From an uncultured Chitinophaga sp. (GTDB lineage Bacteria; Bacteroidota; Bacteroidia; Chitinophagales; Chitinophagaceae): a stretch of DNA of 19,269 nucleotides. A program made the position numbers and the translations under genes. The notes under the pieces are model-generated. The model ran no database searches, was not told the DNA's origin, and saw nothing but the letters and a program-made list of their open reading frames with translations. Within the stretch, counting starts at the first letter, position 1, and every line of letters begins with the position of its first letter. Of the stretch, positions 6,040-12,526 are shown one piece after another. Where the stretch lies: the NCBI RefSeq assembly GCF_937874145.1, contig NZ_CALNBI010000366.1, positions 1 to 19,269 of the forward strand, written 5' to 3'.

Positions 6040-6795
6040 TCAGGTCAGCTGGCCGATATAGAGGCGGGTGGTGTACATAAATTTCACCAGGCCGTTTCTG
6101 GCATATTTGGCGAACAGGTCTTCCAGCTGGCTGATCATCGGCGCATACCGGGGATGCCCGGGCTGGGGGGCGTAGCTGGCGGACAGCATCCTGCCTTTCA
6201 GGCCCTGCAGGTCCAGCTGCTGCGCGTTGCTGAAGGTATGGGCGCTGTACACGGAAGGAGAGTAAAAGGCCGACAGCTGGGCGGGCCCCACATTGCGGTG
6301 GTTGGTTTCGCGGTAATCCACCGCATTGGCTTCCAGGAGGGCGTCGTATTCCTTGCCGAGCTGGTCTTGTATATCCCGCTCGTTCCACATGAGCACGGTG
6401 CAGGCGCCCGGCCGGCCGATCCTGACAAATTCATTCCTGGCGGCGCTGCCATGGAACCAATGGAAGGCTTGTCCGGCCACGATGAGATCGGCGGAACCGT
6501 CTTCCAGGGTGGTTTTTTCCGCCGTGCCCGCTATGGCCCGGAACCCCGGGTGCCCGTGGAGCAGGCGTTCGGAGGCTTCGCGCATTTCAGTATTGGGCTC
6601 TACGGCCAGCACGGGGTTTCCGTTTTCCAGGAAAGGCAGGCAGGAAATGCCCGTTCCCGAGCCGATATCCGCTACGACGGAATCTTTGGTCAGGCAGGCT
6701 GCTTCTTCCAGGCAGGCGATGATCGCATGCGGGTAATGCGGGCGGTATTTGATGTAATGTTCAGCCCTTCCGCTGAAACGTTCGGTGTTTTTCAT
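6040..6795 (-). CDS. class I SAM-dependent methyltransferase
   Basis: This 251-residue cytoplasmic enzyme would transfer a methyl group from S-adenosylmethionine. Motif I is VVADIGSGTGI at about 40-50. Motif II is VLAVEPN, with the ribose-binding acid at Glu66. The adenine region is GTAEKTTLEDGSADLIVAGQ, followed by AFHWFH. The N-terminus, with RFSGRAEHYIKYRPHYP, is typical of the Methyltransf_11/25 group annotated as generic class I methyltransferases, and the F-H-W-F after motif III is common in that group. The substrate, whether a small molecule or other, cannot be predicted. The gene stands alone on the minus strand, divergent from the DUF4440-like gene and convergent with the PhnA gene. 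Confidence 0.88.
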   Translation of the reverse strand: MKNTERFSGRAEHYIKYRPHYPHAIIACLEEAACLTKDSVVADIGSGTGISCLPFLENGNPVLAVEPNTEMREASERLLHGHPGFRAIAGTAEKTTLEDGSADLIVAGQAFHWFHGSAARNEFVRIGRPGACTVLMWNERDIQDQLGKEYDALLEANAVDYRETNHRNVGPAQLSAFYSPSVYSAHTFSNAQQLDLQGLKGRMLSASYAPQPGHPRYAPMISQLEDLFAKYARNGLVKFMYTTRLYIGQLT

Positions 6796-6923
6796 GTGTG
6801 ATGGTTATTTCCGGGCTTTCTTCTCATGTCTGAAATTTCCCTTGTTAAACCTACTGTAACAATTAAAAGTTCGGGTTGTTTGCTGTAATATTATATCCAC
6901 GTCATTTTTTAACCTCTTTTAAC

Positions 6924-7694
6924 ATGAAAAGTACCATTTTAACCCTCATCGCCCTGCTGGTTTGTTCGTTAACCCATGCGCAATCCGACGCGGAGGTCAC
7001 CAAAGCCGTGCTGGCGGCCGACAGCCTTTTCTGGCAATGCTATAATACCTGCAACCTTTCCCAAATACGTCCCATGCTGACGGACGATGTGGAGTTTTAC
7101 CACGACAAAGGCGGCCCAACTTTCGGGGCAGACGCGATGATGAAAAGCTTTACCAACGGCCTGTGCAAGCCCGGCAACGATTTCAGCCTGCGCCGCGAAG
7201 CGGTTCCCGGTACGGTGATGGCATTTCCTTTAAGAAAGAACGATACGTTGTACGGCGCTATTATCGGCGGCAGCCATTATTTCTATATTCTGAAAAACAA
7301 AAACGAGTACCGCGACGGGCTCGCGAAGTTTACGCATTTGTTGCTGTTGCAGGATGGCAAATGGAAGATGGCGCGGATACTGAGTTTCGATCATGGTCCT
7401 GCTCCGTACGAGAATACGCGGAAAACGCTGGAACTGAAGAAATCAGAATTGAAGGCTTATGCGGGGAAATACCAGGGCCCGGAAAATGCGCTTACCATTA
7501 CTGCCGAAGATGGTTGGTTGGTGCTGCATACGGCGCGCGCCCCCATGTCGCTGTTCCCGGAGCGGCAAGACGTATTTTTTTCCAAAGAAAGGGACCTGAC
7601 ATTCACCTTTACGCGCGATGCGCAAGGGAAAGTGACGGGAATGGCGGTCAGTGAGAAAGGGCAGGAGGTGGAAAAACTGGTAAAGGCGCCCTGA
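6924..7694 (+). CDS. secreted DUF4440/NTF2-like protein with C-terminal DUF3471-like domain
   Basis: This 256-residue exported protein has a signal peptide at 1-20 (ending LTHAQ). Residues about 24-155 form a DUF4440/NTF2-like domain: LAADSLFWQCYNTCNLSQIR, then LTDDVEFYHDKGG, and KFTHLLLLQDGKWKMARILS. Residues 172-254 form a second domain beginning SELKAYAGKYQGPENALTIT. It resembles the C-terminal segment of the hydrolase at 4380-5321 and the DUF3471 modules found behind beta-lactamase-like enzymes. I chose 6924 because the signal peptide begins there; an in-frame ATG at 6876 would place 16 unrelated residues in front of it. The stop is 2 bases from the stop of the opposite-strand DoxX gene. 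Function unknown; a ligand-binding or minor enzymatic role is possible. Confidence 0.8.
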   Translation: MKSTILTLIALLVCSLTHAQSDAEVTKAVLAADSLFWQCYNTCNLSQIRPMLTDDVEFYHDKGGPTFGADAMMKSFTNGLCKPGNDFSLRREAVPGTVMAFPLRKNDTLYGAIIGGSHYFYILKNKNEYRDGLAKFTHLLLLQDGKWKMARILSFDHGPAPYENTRKTLELKKSELKAYAGKYQGPENALTITAEDGWLVLHTARAPMSLFPERQDVFFSKERDLTFTFTRDAQGKVTGMAVSEKGQEVEKLVKAP

Positions 7695-7696
7695 CC

Positions 7697-8089
7697 TCAG
7701 ACGCGTTCCTTATCCTCAGCGGCAACCGCGAGGAGAGCCATGATGAGGACGAAACTGTATTCGCAGCCCCCGGTCCCGTGTTCCCCGACAAACCAGCCCA
7801 GCTCCGCATGGATGATAGCGATGCCCGACAGCAGGAGCAAAATGAACCCTGCTGCCACCCACCGGGCAAACGTCCCCACCGCGAGCAACAGGCCGCCTGC
7901 GATCTCGAATACCGTGATCATCCAAACCAGCACTACACCTGCCGGAAAGCCCTTGCTTTCCAGGAATTCCCCGAAGCGGGGAATGGTACCGTTGCCGATG
8001 CGCACCACAGCATGCGCGATGAATACAACAGCGATGGCTATACGCAATAGCAACATAGCGTACCGCATCGGGAGAAAAGGGAACCGCAT
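7697..8089 (-). CDS. DoxX family membrane protein
   Basis: This 130-residue integral membrane protein has four hydrophobic segments, at about 10-30 (AMLLLRIAIAVVFIAHAVVR), 50-68, 72-92 and 106-124. It has the DoxX-family FIAHAVVRI in helix 1 and GGLLLAVGTFARWVAAGFIL in the middle. Family members are often linked to respiratory or sulphur redox modules, but many are uncharacterised. It starts 30 bases after the acetyltransferase stop on the same strand, so the two probably share a transcript. An internal ATG at 8068 is an alternative start that would remove seven residues; neither start has a clear Shine-Dalgarno sequence. It ends 2 bases from the end of the convergent DUF4440-like gene. Confidence 0.85.
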   Translation of the reverse strand: MRFPFLPMRYAMLLLRIAIAVVFIAHAVVRIGNGTIPRFGEFLESKGFPAGVVLVWMITVFEIAGGLLLAVGTFARWVAAGFILLLLSGIAIIHAELGWFVGEHGTGGCEYSFVLIMALLAVAAEDKERV

Positions 8090-8119
8090 GGGAAGGAATT
8101 TGAGGAATGGATAAATTGA

Positions 8120-8689
8120 TCAGGAACGGAGGCGTTTCCAGAAGATGATGGTACCTGTGAGACCGCCGTGGGGCTTGAGTGCGAAGTCGGGGATGACGCC
8201 GCTCCGTTGATAGCCTGCTTTTTCGTAGAGCCCGGCGGCGCCTTCGTCTTCCGCCGTATCCAGGGTGAGAAGAGTGCGCCCGTGCTGAAGCGCCAGACTT
8301 TCCGCTTCGGCCAGCAGCGCGCGGGCTATGCCTTTTCCGCGGTAGGACACGCCGGTCATCATCTTGGCGATCTCCGCGCGGTGGGGCTGGTTGGGCGGCA
8401 GGTCGAGCAGGAGCGTAACCGTGCCTGCGAGATGGCTTGCTTCGTCGAAAGCCCCTAAAATGATACGCCCGCCTTTTGCCGCCGCCGTTAATGATCCCTG
8501 CCAGAAGGCCCTGGCTTCCGGTTCCGGCAATGGGTGCATGAAACTCACGGACCCGCCATGGGCCACCGTTTCCATCAGCAATGCGGTTAATGCGGACAAT
8601 GTGGTTTCATCGTTGGCGAGCGGGCGGATGCGGAAGTCGGCAGGGTACATGGCAGCGGAGGTTTCTTTCCTCAATTTAATCAAAATCAT
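8120..8689 (-). CDS. GNAT family N-acetyltransferase
   Basis: This cytoplasmic enzyme of about 190 residues would transfer an acetyl group from acetyl-CoA to an amine. The acetyl-CoA loop is present as SYRGKGIARALLAEAESLAL, fitting the (R/Q)xxGx(G/A) signature, preceded by strand LAGTVTLLLDLPP and followed by TLLTLDTAEDEGAAGLYEKA and GYQRSGVIPDFAL, typical of the C-terminal half of the fold. Three in-frame starts compete: 8701, 8689 (with GGAG about 6 bases upstream) and 8650 (MYPADFRIRPL, which fits the usual N-terminus best). I give 8689 for its ribosome-binding site; the real protein may begin at 8650. The acceptor substrate is unknown. A DoxX gene follows on the same strand. Confidence 0.85.
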   Translation of the reverse strand: MILIKLRKETSAAMYPADFRIRPLANDETTLSALTALLMETVAHGGSVSFMHPLPEPEARAFWQGSLTAAAKGGRIILGAFDEASHLAGTVTLLLDLPPNQPHRAEIAKMMTGVSYRGKGIARALLAEAESLALQHGRTLLTLDTAEDEGAAGLYEKAGYQRSGVIPDFALKPHGGLTGTIIFWKRLRS

Positions 8690-8705
8690 CACTCCGTTCA
8701 ACGAA

Positions 8706-8739
8706 AAAGCGAAAGCCGGCCGCGAACCCGGCCGGCTTT
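8706..8739 (-). terminator. rho-independent terminator of the lipoprotein gene
   Basis: A perfect 10-bp inverted repeat (AAAGCCGGCC at 8712-8721 and GGCCGGCTTT at 8730-8739) with an 8-base loop is followed on the minus strand by CGCTTTTTCG. It lies 39 bases beyond the lipoprotein stop and just before the acetyltransferase start, so it separates these two same-strand genes. Confidence 0.8.
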
Positions 8740-8778
8740 ACAAACCGTTTGGCGATAACGGCAGATACCCCGGATATT

Positions 8779-9168
8779 TTAGAACACCAGGTTGGTGCCC
8801 GCGGAAAGCGCCGTGCCAGAAGCAGTGCCCGTTTTCACCAGCTCTCCGTTGACGAACATCTCCACTTTCAGCGTGGATTGCGCATTCGCGCCAACCGCCC
8901 CCACTACGCAGGTGCCGGCCCTGGCAGACGCGGGTACGTCGATCACAGGGCTCGACCAGGTAGTGCCGCCGATGCTGGTGATGGAAGTGACCGTTTGGTC
9001 GTAGCCATACAACGCGGAATACAACTGCACGCCCGCGCTGGCGGTGGCCTTGAACTGCACTTTCTTCGCGGAGCCCCCGGGGGTGGGGTCCTTGTCTTTC
9101 CCGCCGCAGGCGGCCAGGCCGATCGATAGGGCTAACAACGGCAACAGGAACAATTTAAATGATTTCAT
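8779..9168 (-). CDS. small lipoprotein, possibly MmpS-like
   Basis: This 129-residue protein has a lipoprotein signal peptide: MKSFKLFLLPLLALSIGLAA followed by Cys21 (lipobox LAAC), then a flexible GGKDKDPTPGGS linker. It is therefore anchored in a membrane facing the periplasm or the surface. The remaining residues (about 35-129) look like an all-beta sandwich: KVQFKATASAGVQLYSALYG, WSSPVIDVPASARAG and LKVEMFVNGELVKTGTASG. The last segment and the overall order resemble the MmpS family of mycobacterial accessory lipoproteins, which end in a similar xxxVDGxxVxxxxASG strand pair. This is pattern resemblance only. A promoter-like box lies 65 bases upstream and a strong terminator follows, so it is probably monocistronic. 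Confidence 0.75.
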   Translation of the reverse strand: MKSFKLFLLPLLALSIGLAACGGKDKDPTPGGSAKKVQFKATASAGVQLYSALYGYDQTVTSITSIGGTTWSSPVIDVPASARAGTCVVGAVGANAQSTLKVEMFVNGELVKTGTASGTALSAGTNLVF

Positions 9169-9232
9169 ATAATCGTTTGTTTTAAATGGTAATGGTTAGC
9201 AGCGCCGCGGCGCATGGATATGCTGCGCATCA

Positions 9233-9264
9233 CAAAAGTAAAACCCCGTTAGGCCTGCTTCAAT
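9233..9264 (-). promoter_or_regulatory. Bacteroidota promoter of the lipoprotein gene
   Basis: On the minus strand TACTTTTG (9233-9240) is a perfect TAnnTTTG. Twenty bases upstream is ATTG (9261-9264), one base off the -33 TTTG. The expected transcript start leaves a leader of about 55-60 bases before the ATG at 9168. That leader contains the 12-base palindrome GCGCCGCGGCGC at 9202-9213. Confidence 0.5.
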
Positions 9265-9341
9265 ACCTCCAACCGGGTGAAATTTCCTACCTGTTTTCCG
9301 GTAGTTTCGGGCGGCGATGGCGCTTCCTTGCGATTTATTGA

Positions 9342-9349
9342 TATTTTTG
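9342..9349 (+). promoter_or_regulatory. Bacteroidota -7 box for the response regulator gene
   Basis: TATTTTTG at 9342-9349 is a perfect TAnnTTTG and lies 31 bases before the ATG at 9381. A -33 TTTG at the usual distance is not visible, so support rests on the -7 box and its position. Confidence 0.45.
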
Positions 9350-9380
9350 GGCCCGGGAAAGCATCCAACCCGTTTACGCC

Positions 9381-10022
9381 ATGTCCTCACAAGCCATCCA
9401 GATCGCCATTGCCGACGACCATCCGCTGATTTTAGAAGGATTACAGAAATTGCTGGAAGCGGCCCCCGGCATGGAGATCGCCGGTTGCTTCGGCAGCGGC
9501 CGCGAGTGCCTGGAATTTTTACAGTCTTCCCATGCCGATATTCTTTTACTTGACATCGCCCTGCCGGATGCCAGCGGCCTCGACCTCTGCCGCGAGATCC
9601 GCAACATTGCGCCCGCCACCCGCATCCTCGCCCTCAGTAACCATTCCGAACGGAGCATGATCCTGCAGATGCTCCAGCAAGGCGCTTCCGGCTACCTGCT
9701 GAAGAACGTGGCGGCCGATGAGCTTATCCGCTGCATCCGCGAAGCGCACGAAGGACTGCTCACCTTCAGCAAAGCCGTCCGCGAGATCATGGCCAAACCC
9801 TCCGCAACCGAGCTTCGCGACATGCCGCAGCTCACCCGGCGCGAAAAAGAAATCCTGCTGCTCATCGCCGACGGTAAAACAACTACAGACATCGCTTCCA
9901 TGCTGCATCTCAGCCCGCTTACCGTAGAAACGCACCGTAAAAACCTCCTGCAGAAATTCGGATCGCCCAACGTGGCGTCAATGATCCGGCTGGCTGTGCA
10001 GCAGGGGCTCATCCAGTCTTAA
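9381..10022 (+). CDS. NarL/FixJ-type response regulator with LuxR-type HTH
   Basis: This 213-residue two-component response regulator has a receiver domain at 1-125: acidic pair D12/D13 in ADDHP, phospho-acceptor Asp58 in LLLDIALPD, Ser86 in ALSNH (the switch Thr/Ser) and Lys108 in YLLKN. The DNA-binding domain is a LuxR-type four-helix HTH at about 148-210: LTRREKEILLLIADGKTTTD, then IASMLHLSPLTVETHRKNLL. All key residues are present, so it should be phosphorylated and bind DNA as a dimer. No sensor kinase is adjacent; the neighbours are a lipoprotein gene (divergent) and the TlpA operon (convergent). The partner kinase must be elsewhere. Its targets cannot be told from this window. Confidence 0.95.
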   Translation: MSSQAIQIAIADDHPLILEGLQKLLEAAPGMEIAGCFGSGRECLEFLQSSHADILLLDIALPDASGLDLCREIRNIAPATRILALSNHSERSMILQMLQQGASGYLLKNVAADELIRCIREAHEGLLTFSKAVREIMAKPSATELRDMPQLTRREKEILLLIADGKTTTDIASMLHLSPLTVETHRKNLLQKFGSPNVASMIRLAVQQGLIQS

Positions 10023-10025
10023 AGA

Positions 10026-10055
10026 AAAAAGGAACGCCCTGGAGCGCCCCTTTTT
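10026..10055. terminator. bidirectional terminator shared by the response regulator and the TlpA operon
   Basis: The arms AAAAAGG (10026-10032) and CCTTTTT (10049-10055) pair, then two A-C mismatches, then CGC with GCG closes a 6-base loop. T-rich runs follow on both strands. It lies between the convergent response regulator stop (10022) and the stop of the last gene of the minus-strand operon (10078). Confidence 0.65.
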
Positions 10056-10077
10056 CCTGCTTATCATACCAACCGTG

Positions 10078-11250
10078 TTATTGGCCTAATAATTCTTTCA
10101 GTTTCGCGTCGAGCTGGTCTTCGCTTTCCTTGCCGCCGCCCACGAGCTTCCAGACAATTTTACCCTGGGGGTCGAGGAGGAATTTGGTAGGAAAGCCGGT
10201 GATGCCGTACTTCTGCACCAGGTCGAAATCCGCTTTGCCATAATTGTTCATCACGTGCAGCCAGTTGATGCCGTCCTTTTCCACGGCACCTTTCCAGAAC
10301 TTTTCCGCGTCAGCGATCTTCTCCGTTTTTTCTTCGGAGATGCCAACGATTTCCAGTCCTTTCGGCTTGTAATGCTCATACAGCTTGCGCATGTGCGGGT
10401 GGCTTGCGCGGCAGGGGCCGCACCAGCTGCCCCAGAAGTCGACCAGCACGTATTTCCCTTTGAGGGACGACAGCGTGAAGTCATTCCCCTGGATATCCTT
10501 TTTCGTGAAATCGATCGCCTGCATGCCGAGCGCCGTGGCGCGGGTGCTTTCGATCTTGCTGGCGATAAGCTGGCCGTAGAACGAGGGCTTCCAGGAGGAA
10601 GCGAGCTTACCGTACGCTTCGGCATACGCTTGCGGCGTATATTCCTCGTAAAGAATGGCCAGCAGGTACATGCTCACGAAGGAACCGGGATGATTGGCGA
10701 TATACGCCTTCCGCAATTCATTCTTTTTCCCATCCAGCGCGCTTGCCTCCTGCCTGCAGGCTTTGGACCTTGCCGTATCGCCGTTCCTGAAAGCGATGGC
10801 GCCTTCCTTCGTCAGTTCCCATTTCTTTTCGATCAGCGGCAATTCCCGGGCATGGAGCTTCGCGAATTCCGTGTTGAGCTTGCCGCCTTTGGCCAGCGCC
10901 ATGTACGACTTTTCGGAAGTGCCCTTGATGGTGGTGCGCCCATCTTCCAGCACGAACTCCAATAACGGGCCGGGTATGAACATCCCGCCCTGAGACATCT
11001 GGAACTTTGTACCGGGGTGACTGTTAAACACCACCGCCACTACCGGCTCCGCGATTTCCCCGCTGAAACGGAAACCGCCATCAGGCAGGTGCTCGGCCGT
11101 ATCCGAATGCCTTTGGCCTTTGGTAACATAGCTCAGCGTCAATTTATGCCCTTCCTGGCCGGCCAAATAAAGGTCCACTGTATATTTTTGCTGCGCTGAC
11201 ACCTGCAAAGCGGCCGCTATCGCTATTACCGATAAGATTGTTTTCTGCAT
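10078..11250 (-). CDS. TlpA-family thiol-disulfide oxidoreductase with DUF4369 N-terminus (fourth gene of the operon)
   Basis: This 390-residue exported protein has a signal peptide at 1-20. The N-terminal beta domain (about 22-110, KYTVDLYLAGQEGHKLTLSY) is DUF4369-like. A helical linker covers about 115-240. A thioredoxin/AhpC-TSA domain from about 244 has the active site DFWGSWCGPC (Cys277 and Cys280) and a cis-proline in GITGFPTKFL. It would act in the periplasm as a disulfide reductase or resolving protein. It is the last gene of the SusC-SusD-TlpA-TlpA operon, 12 bases after the other TlpA, and a shared terminator follows. It differs from its neighbour in the residues before the CxxC (WGSW versus WASW) and in the whole N-terminal half, so the two are not a recent duplication. 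Confidence 0.92.
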   Translation of the reverse strand: MQKTILSVIAIAAALQVSAQQKYTVDLYLAGQEGHKLTLSYVTKGQRHSDTAEHLPDGGFRFSGEIAEPVVAVVFNSHPGTKFQMSQGGMFIPGPLLEFVLEDGRTTIKGTSEKSYMALAKGGKLNTEFAKLHARELPLIEKKWELTKEGAIAFRNGDTARSKACRQEASALDGKKNELRKAYIANHPGSFVSMYLLAILYEEYTPQAYAEAYGKLASSWKPSFYGQLIASKIESTRATALGMQAIDFTKKDIQGNDFTLSSLKGKYVLVDFWGSWCGPCRASHPHMRKLYEHYKPKGLEIVGISEEKTEKIADAEKFWKGAVEKDGINWLHVMNNYGKADFDLVQKYGITGFPTKFLLDPQGKIVWKLVGGGKESEDQLDAKLKELLGQ

Positions 11251-11262
11251 GACTTTCTATTA

Positions 11263-12507
11263 TTACATGGACATTGCCTTTATGACTTTCTTTTCCGGCT
11301 GGGCCTGCCCAGAGATGCCTTTTTCAATTGCCTGCTTGACGGTGGCTTCCGCTTCGGGGCTGTAACCGGTGAACTTGGTGACGATCTTGCCTTCGCGGTC
11401 GATGAGGTAAAGCGTGGGGATGCCGGAGAACTGGTAAAGCTCCATGGTTTTGTCTTTGTTGTCGCTCAGAAGTTGCTCCCAGGGCATATTTTCATCCGCC
11501 ATGGCTTTTTCCCAGGCTTTCTTGTCCGTGTCGATGGAAATGCTCACTACTTCGAGGCCTTTTGCCTTGTATTGTTCGTGCAGCTCTTTCACTTTCGGGA
11601 TCGCCTGGCGGCAGGGGCCGCACCAGCTCGCCCAGAAATCGACCAGGAGATATTTCCCCTTGTATTTTTCCAATCCCTGCAGCTTGCCGAAGTTATCGGG
11701 GTAGGAAATGGAAGGTGCGGGCTGGCCGGGCTGGAGCTTCATCATCTGCGCGCGGTTCCTGATGATGGTGTTCTTGAGGTTTTTCGCCTCGCTTAGCCAG
11801 GGATACAATTTGATGAGGTGGTCCAGCTGCCGGAGGGTAGACGCGTACTGCGTGGTATCGTGCGGGCTGCCGGCGCTGCGGAGGGCATAAATGAGCACAG
11901 GGCGGTCTTTATACACTTTCATCAGCAGGTCTTCGCGCTCATCCTGGTCTTTACGGAGATCATTATATTTCCGGCGGCCAACCCAATAGTTCGCCCAGGC
12001 GGAATCACCGGTTTTCTCCTTGTGCTGCTTGGCGAAATACTCCTGGTTGTATTCGTCCACCGAACGGAGGTAACCGTTGGTGCTGTTCAATTCCATCTGG
12101 TTGATGAAGTTGTTGTCGGACGAGCCTTCCACGAAATAGAAGTGCGGGATCTTCATTTTAATTTTGGCCGTGTCGTACCCGCGGGAAGCCACTTTCACGT
12201 CGGCATCGCTCCAAAAGGAGATATGGTCCCAATACATCACGTTCAGCTTGTAAATACCCGGATGGTCTTGTTTGATGCGGAAGGAGTAGGTCAGATCGGG
12301 ACCGAGCTCTACGGAATCCACTACTGTAGGTTTGCCGGTACCGTTATCCCGGCTCAGCCATATTTTGCGGGGCTGGCCTTCGGGCGTGGCAAATTTCACT
12401 GATCCTTTCACCGTGATTTGTTTTGGCAAATTGGCCTTCTGGGCCATCAGCGCTGCCGGACTCATCAGCAGCGCCATTAAAGCAGGTCTCAACATTGCGT
12501 TCTTCAT
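11263..12507 (-). CDS. TlpA-family thiol-disulfide oxidoreductase (third gene of the operon)
   Basis: This 414-residue exported protein has a signal peptide at 1-22 (MKNAMLRPALMALLMSPAAL then MAQ). An N-terminal beta-rich domain covers about 30-125 (QITVKGSVKFATPEGQPRKI, YSFRIKQDHPGIYKLNV). A charged helical linker covers about 135-255. The thioredoxin domain starts at about 260 with the active site DFWASWCGPC (Cys296 and Cys299) and a cis-proline in FSGIPTLYLID. The start at 12507 is chosen because the signal peptide begins there; an in-frame ATG at 12537 would overlap the end of susD and add ten polar residues in front of it. The gene lies 19 bases after susD. Its redox role in the periplasm is family knowledge; the partner is unknown. 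Confidence 0.92.
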   Translation of the reverse strand: MKNAMLRPALMALLMSPAALMAQKANLPKQITVKGSVKFATPEGQPRKIWLSRDNGTGKPTVVDSVELGPDLTYSFRIKQDHPGIYKLNVMYWDHISFWSDADVKVASRGYDTAKIKMKIPHFYFVEGSSDNNFINQMELNSTNGYLRSVDEYNQEYFAKQHKEKTGDSAWANYWVGRRKYNDLRKDQDEREDLLMKVYKDRPVLIYALRSAGSPHDTTQYASTLRQLDHLIKLYPWLSEAKNLKNTIIRNRAQMMKLQPGQPAPSISYPDNFGKLQGLEKYKGKYLLVDFWASWCGPCRQAIPKVKELHEQYKAKGLEVVSISIDTDKKAWEKAMADENMPWEQLLSDNKDKTMELYQFSGIPTLYLIDREGKIVTKFTGYSPEAEATVKQAIEKGISGQAQPEKKVIKAMSM

Positions 12508-12526
12508 TCCTGTTAGGTTTATTTTA

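Noticed and set aside
6025..6801. A 258-codon plus-strand frame opposite the methyltransferase
   Set aside because: The minus strand has complete SAM-binding motifs; the plus-strand translation shows no domain, and it starts only a few bases beyond the terminator.
6855..6860. A second TGTAAC box upstream of the DUF4440-like gene, possibly recognised by the ECF sigma factor
   Set aside because: There is no CGTC 16-17 bases downstream; the nearest CGTC is about 40 bases away, so the box alone is not evidence.
9202..9213. Perfect 12-base palindrome GCGCCGCGGCGC in the lipoprotein leader
   Set aside because: Too short to form a stable hairpin with a normal loop, and GC-rich palindromes of this size are expected by chance here. 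A role as a protein site cannot be supported.
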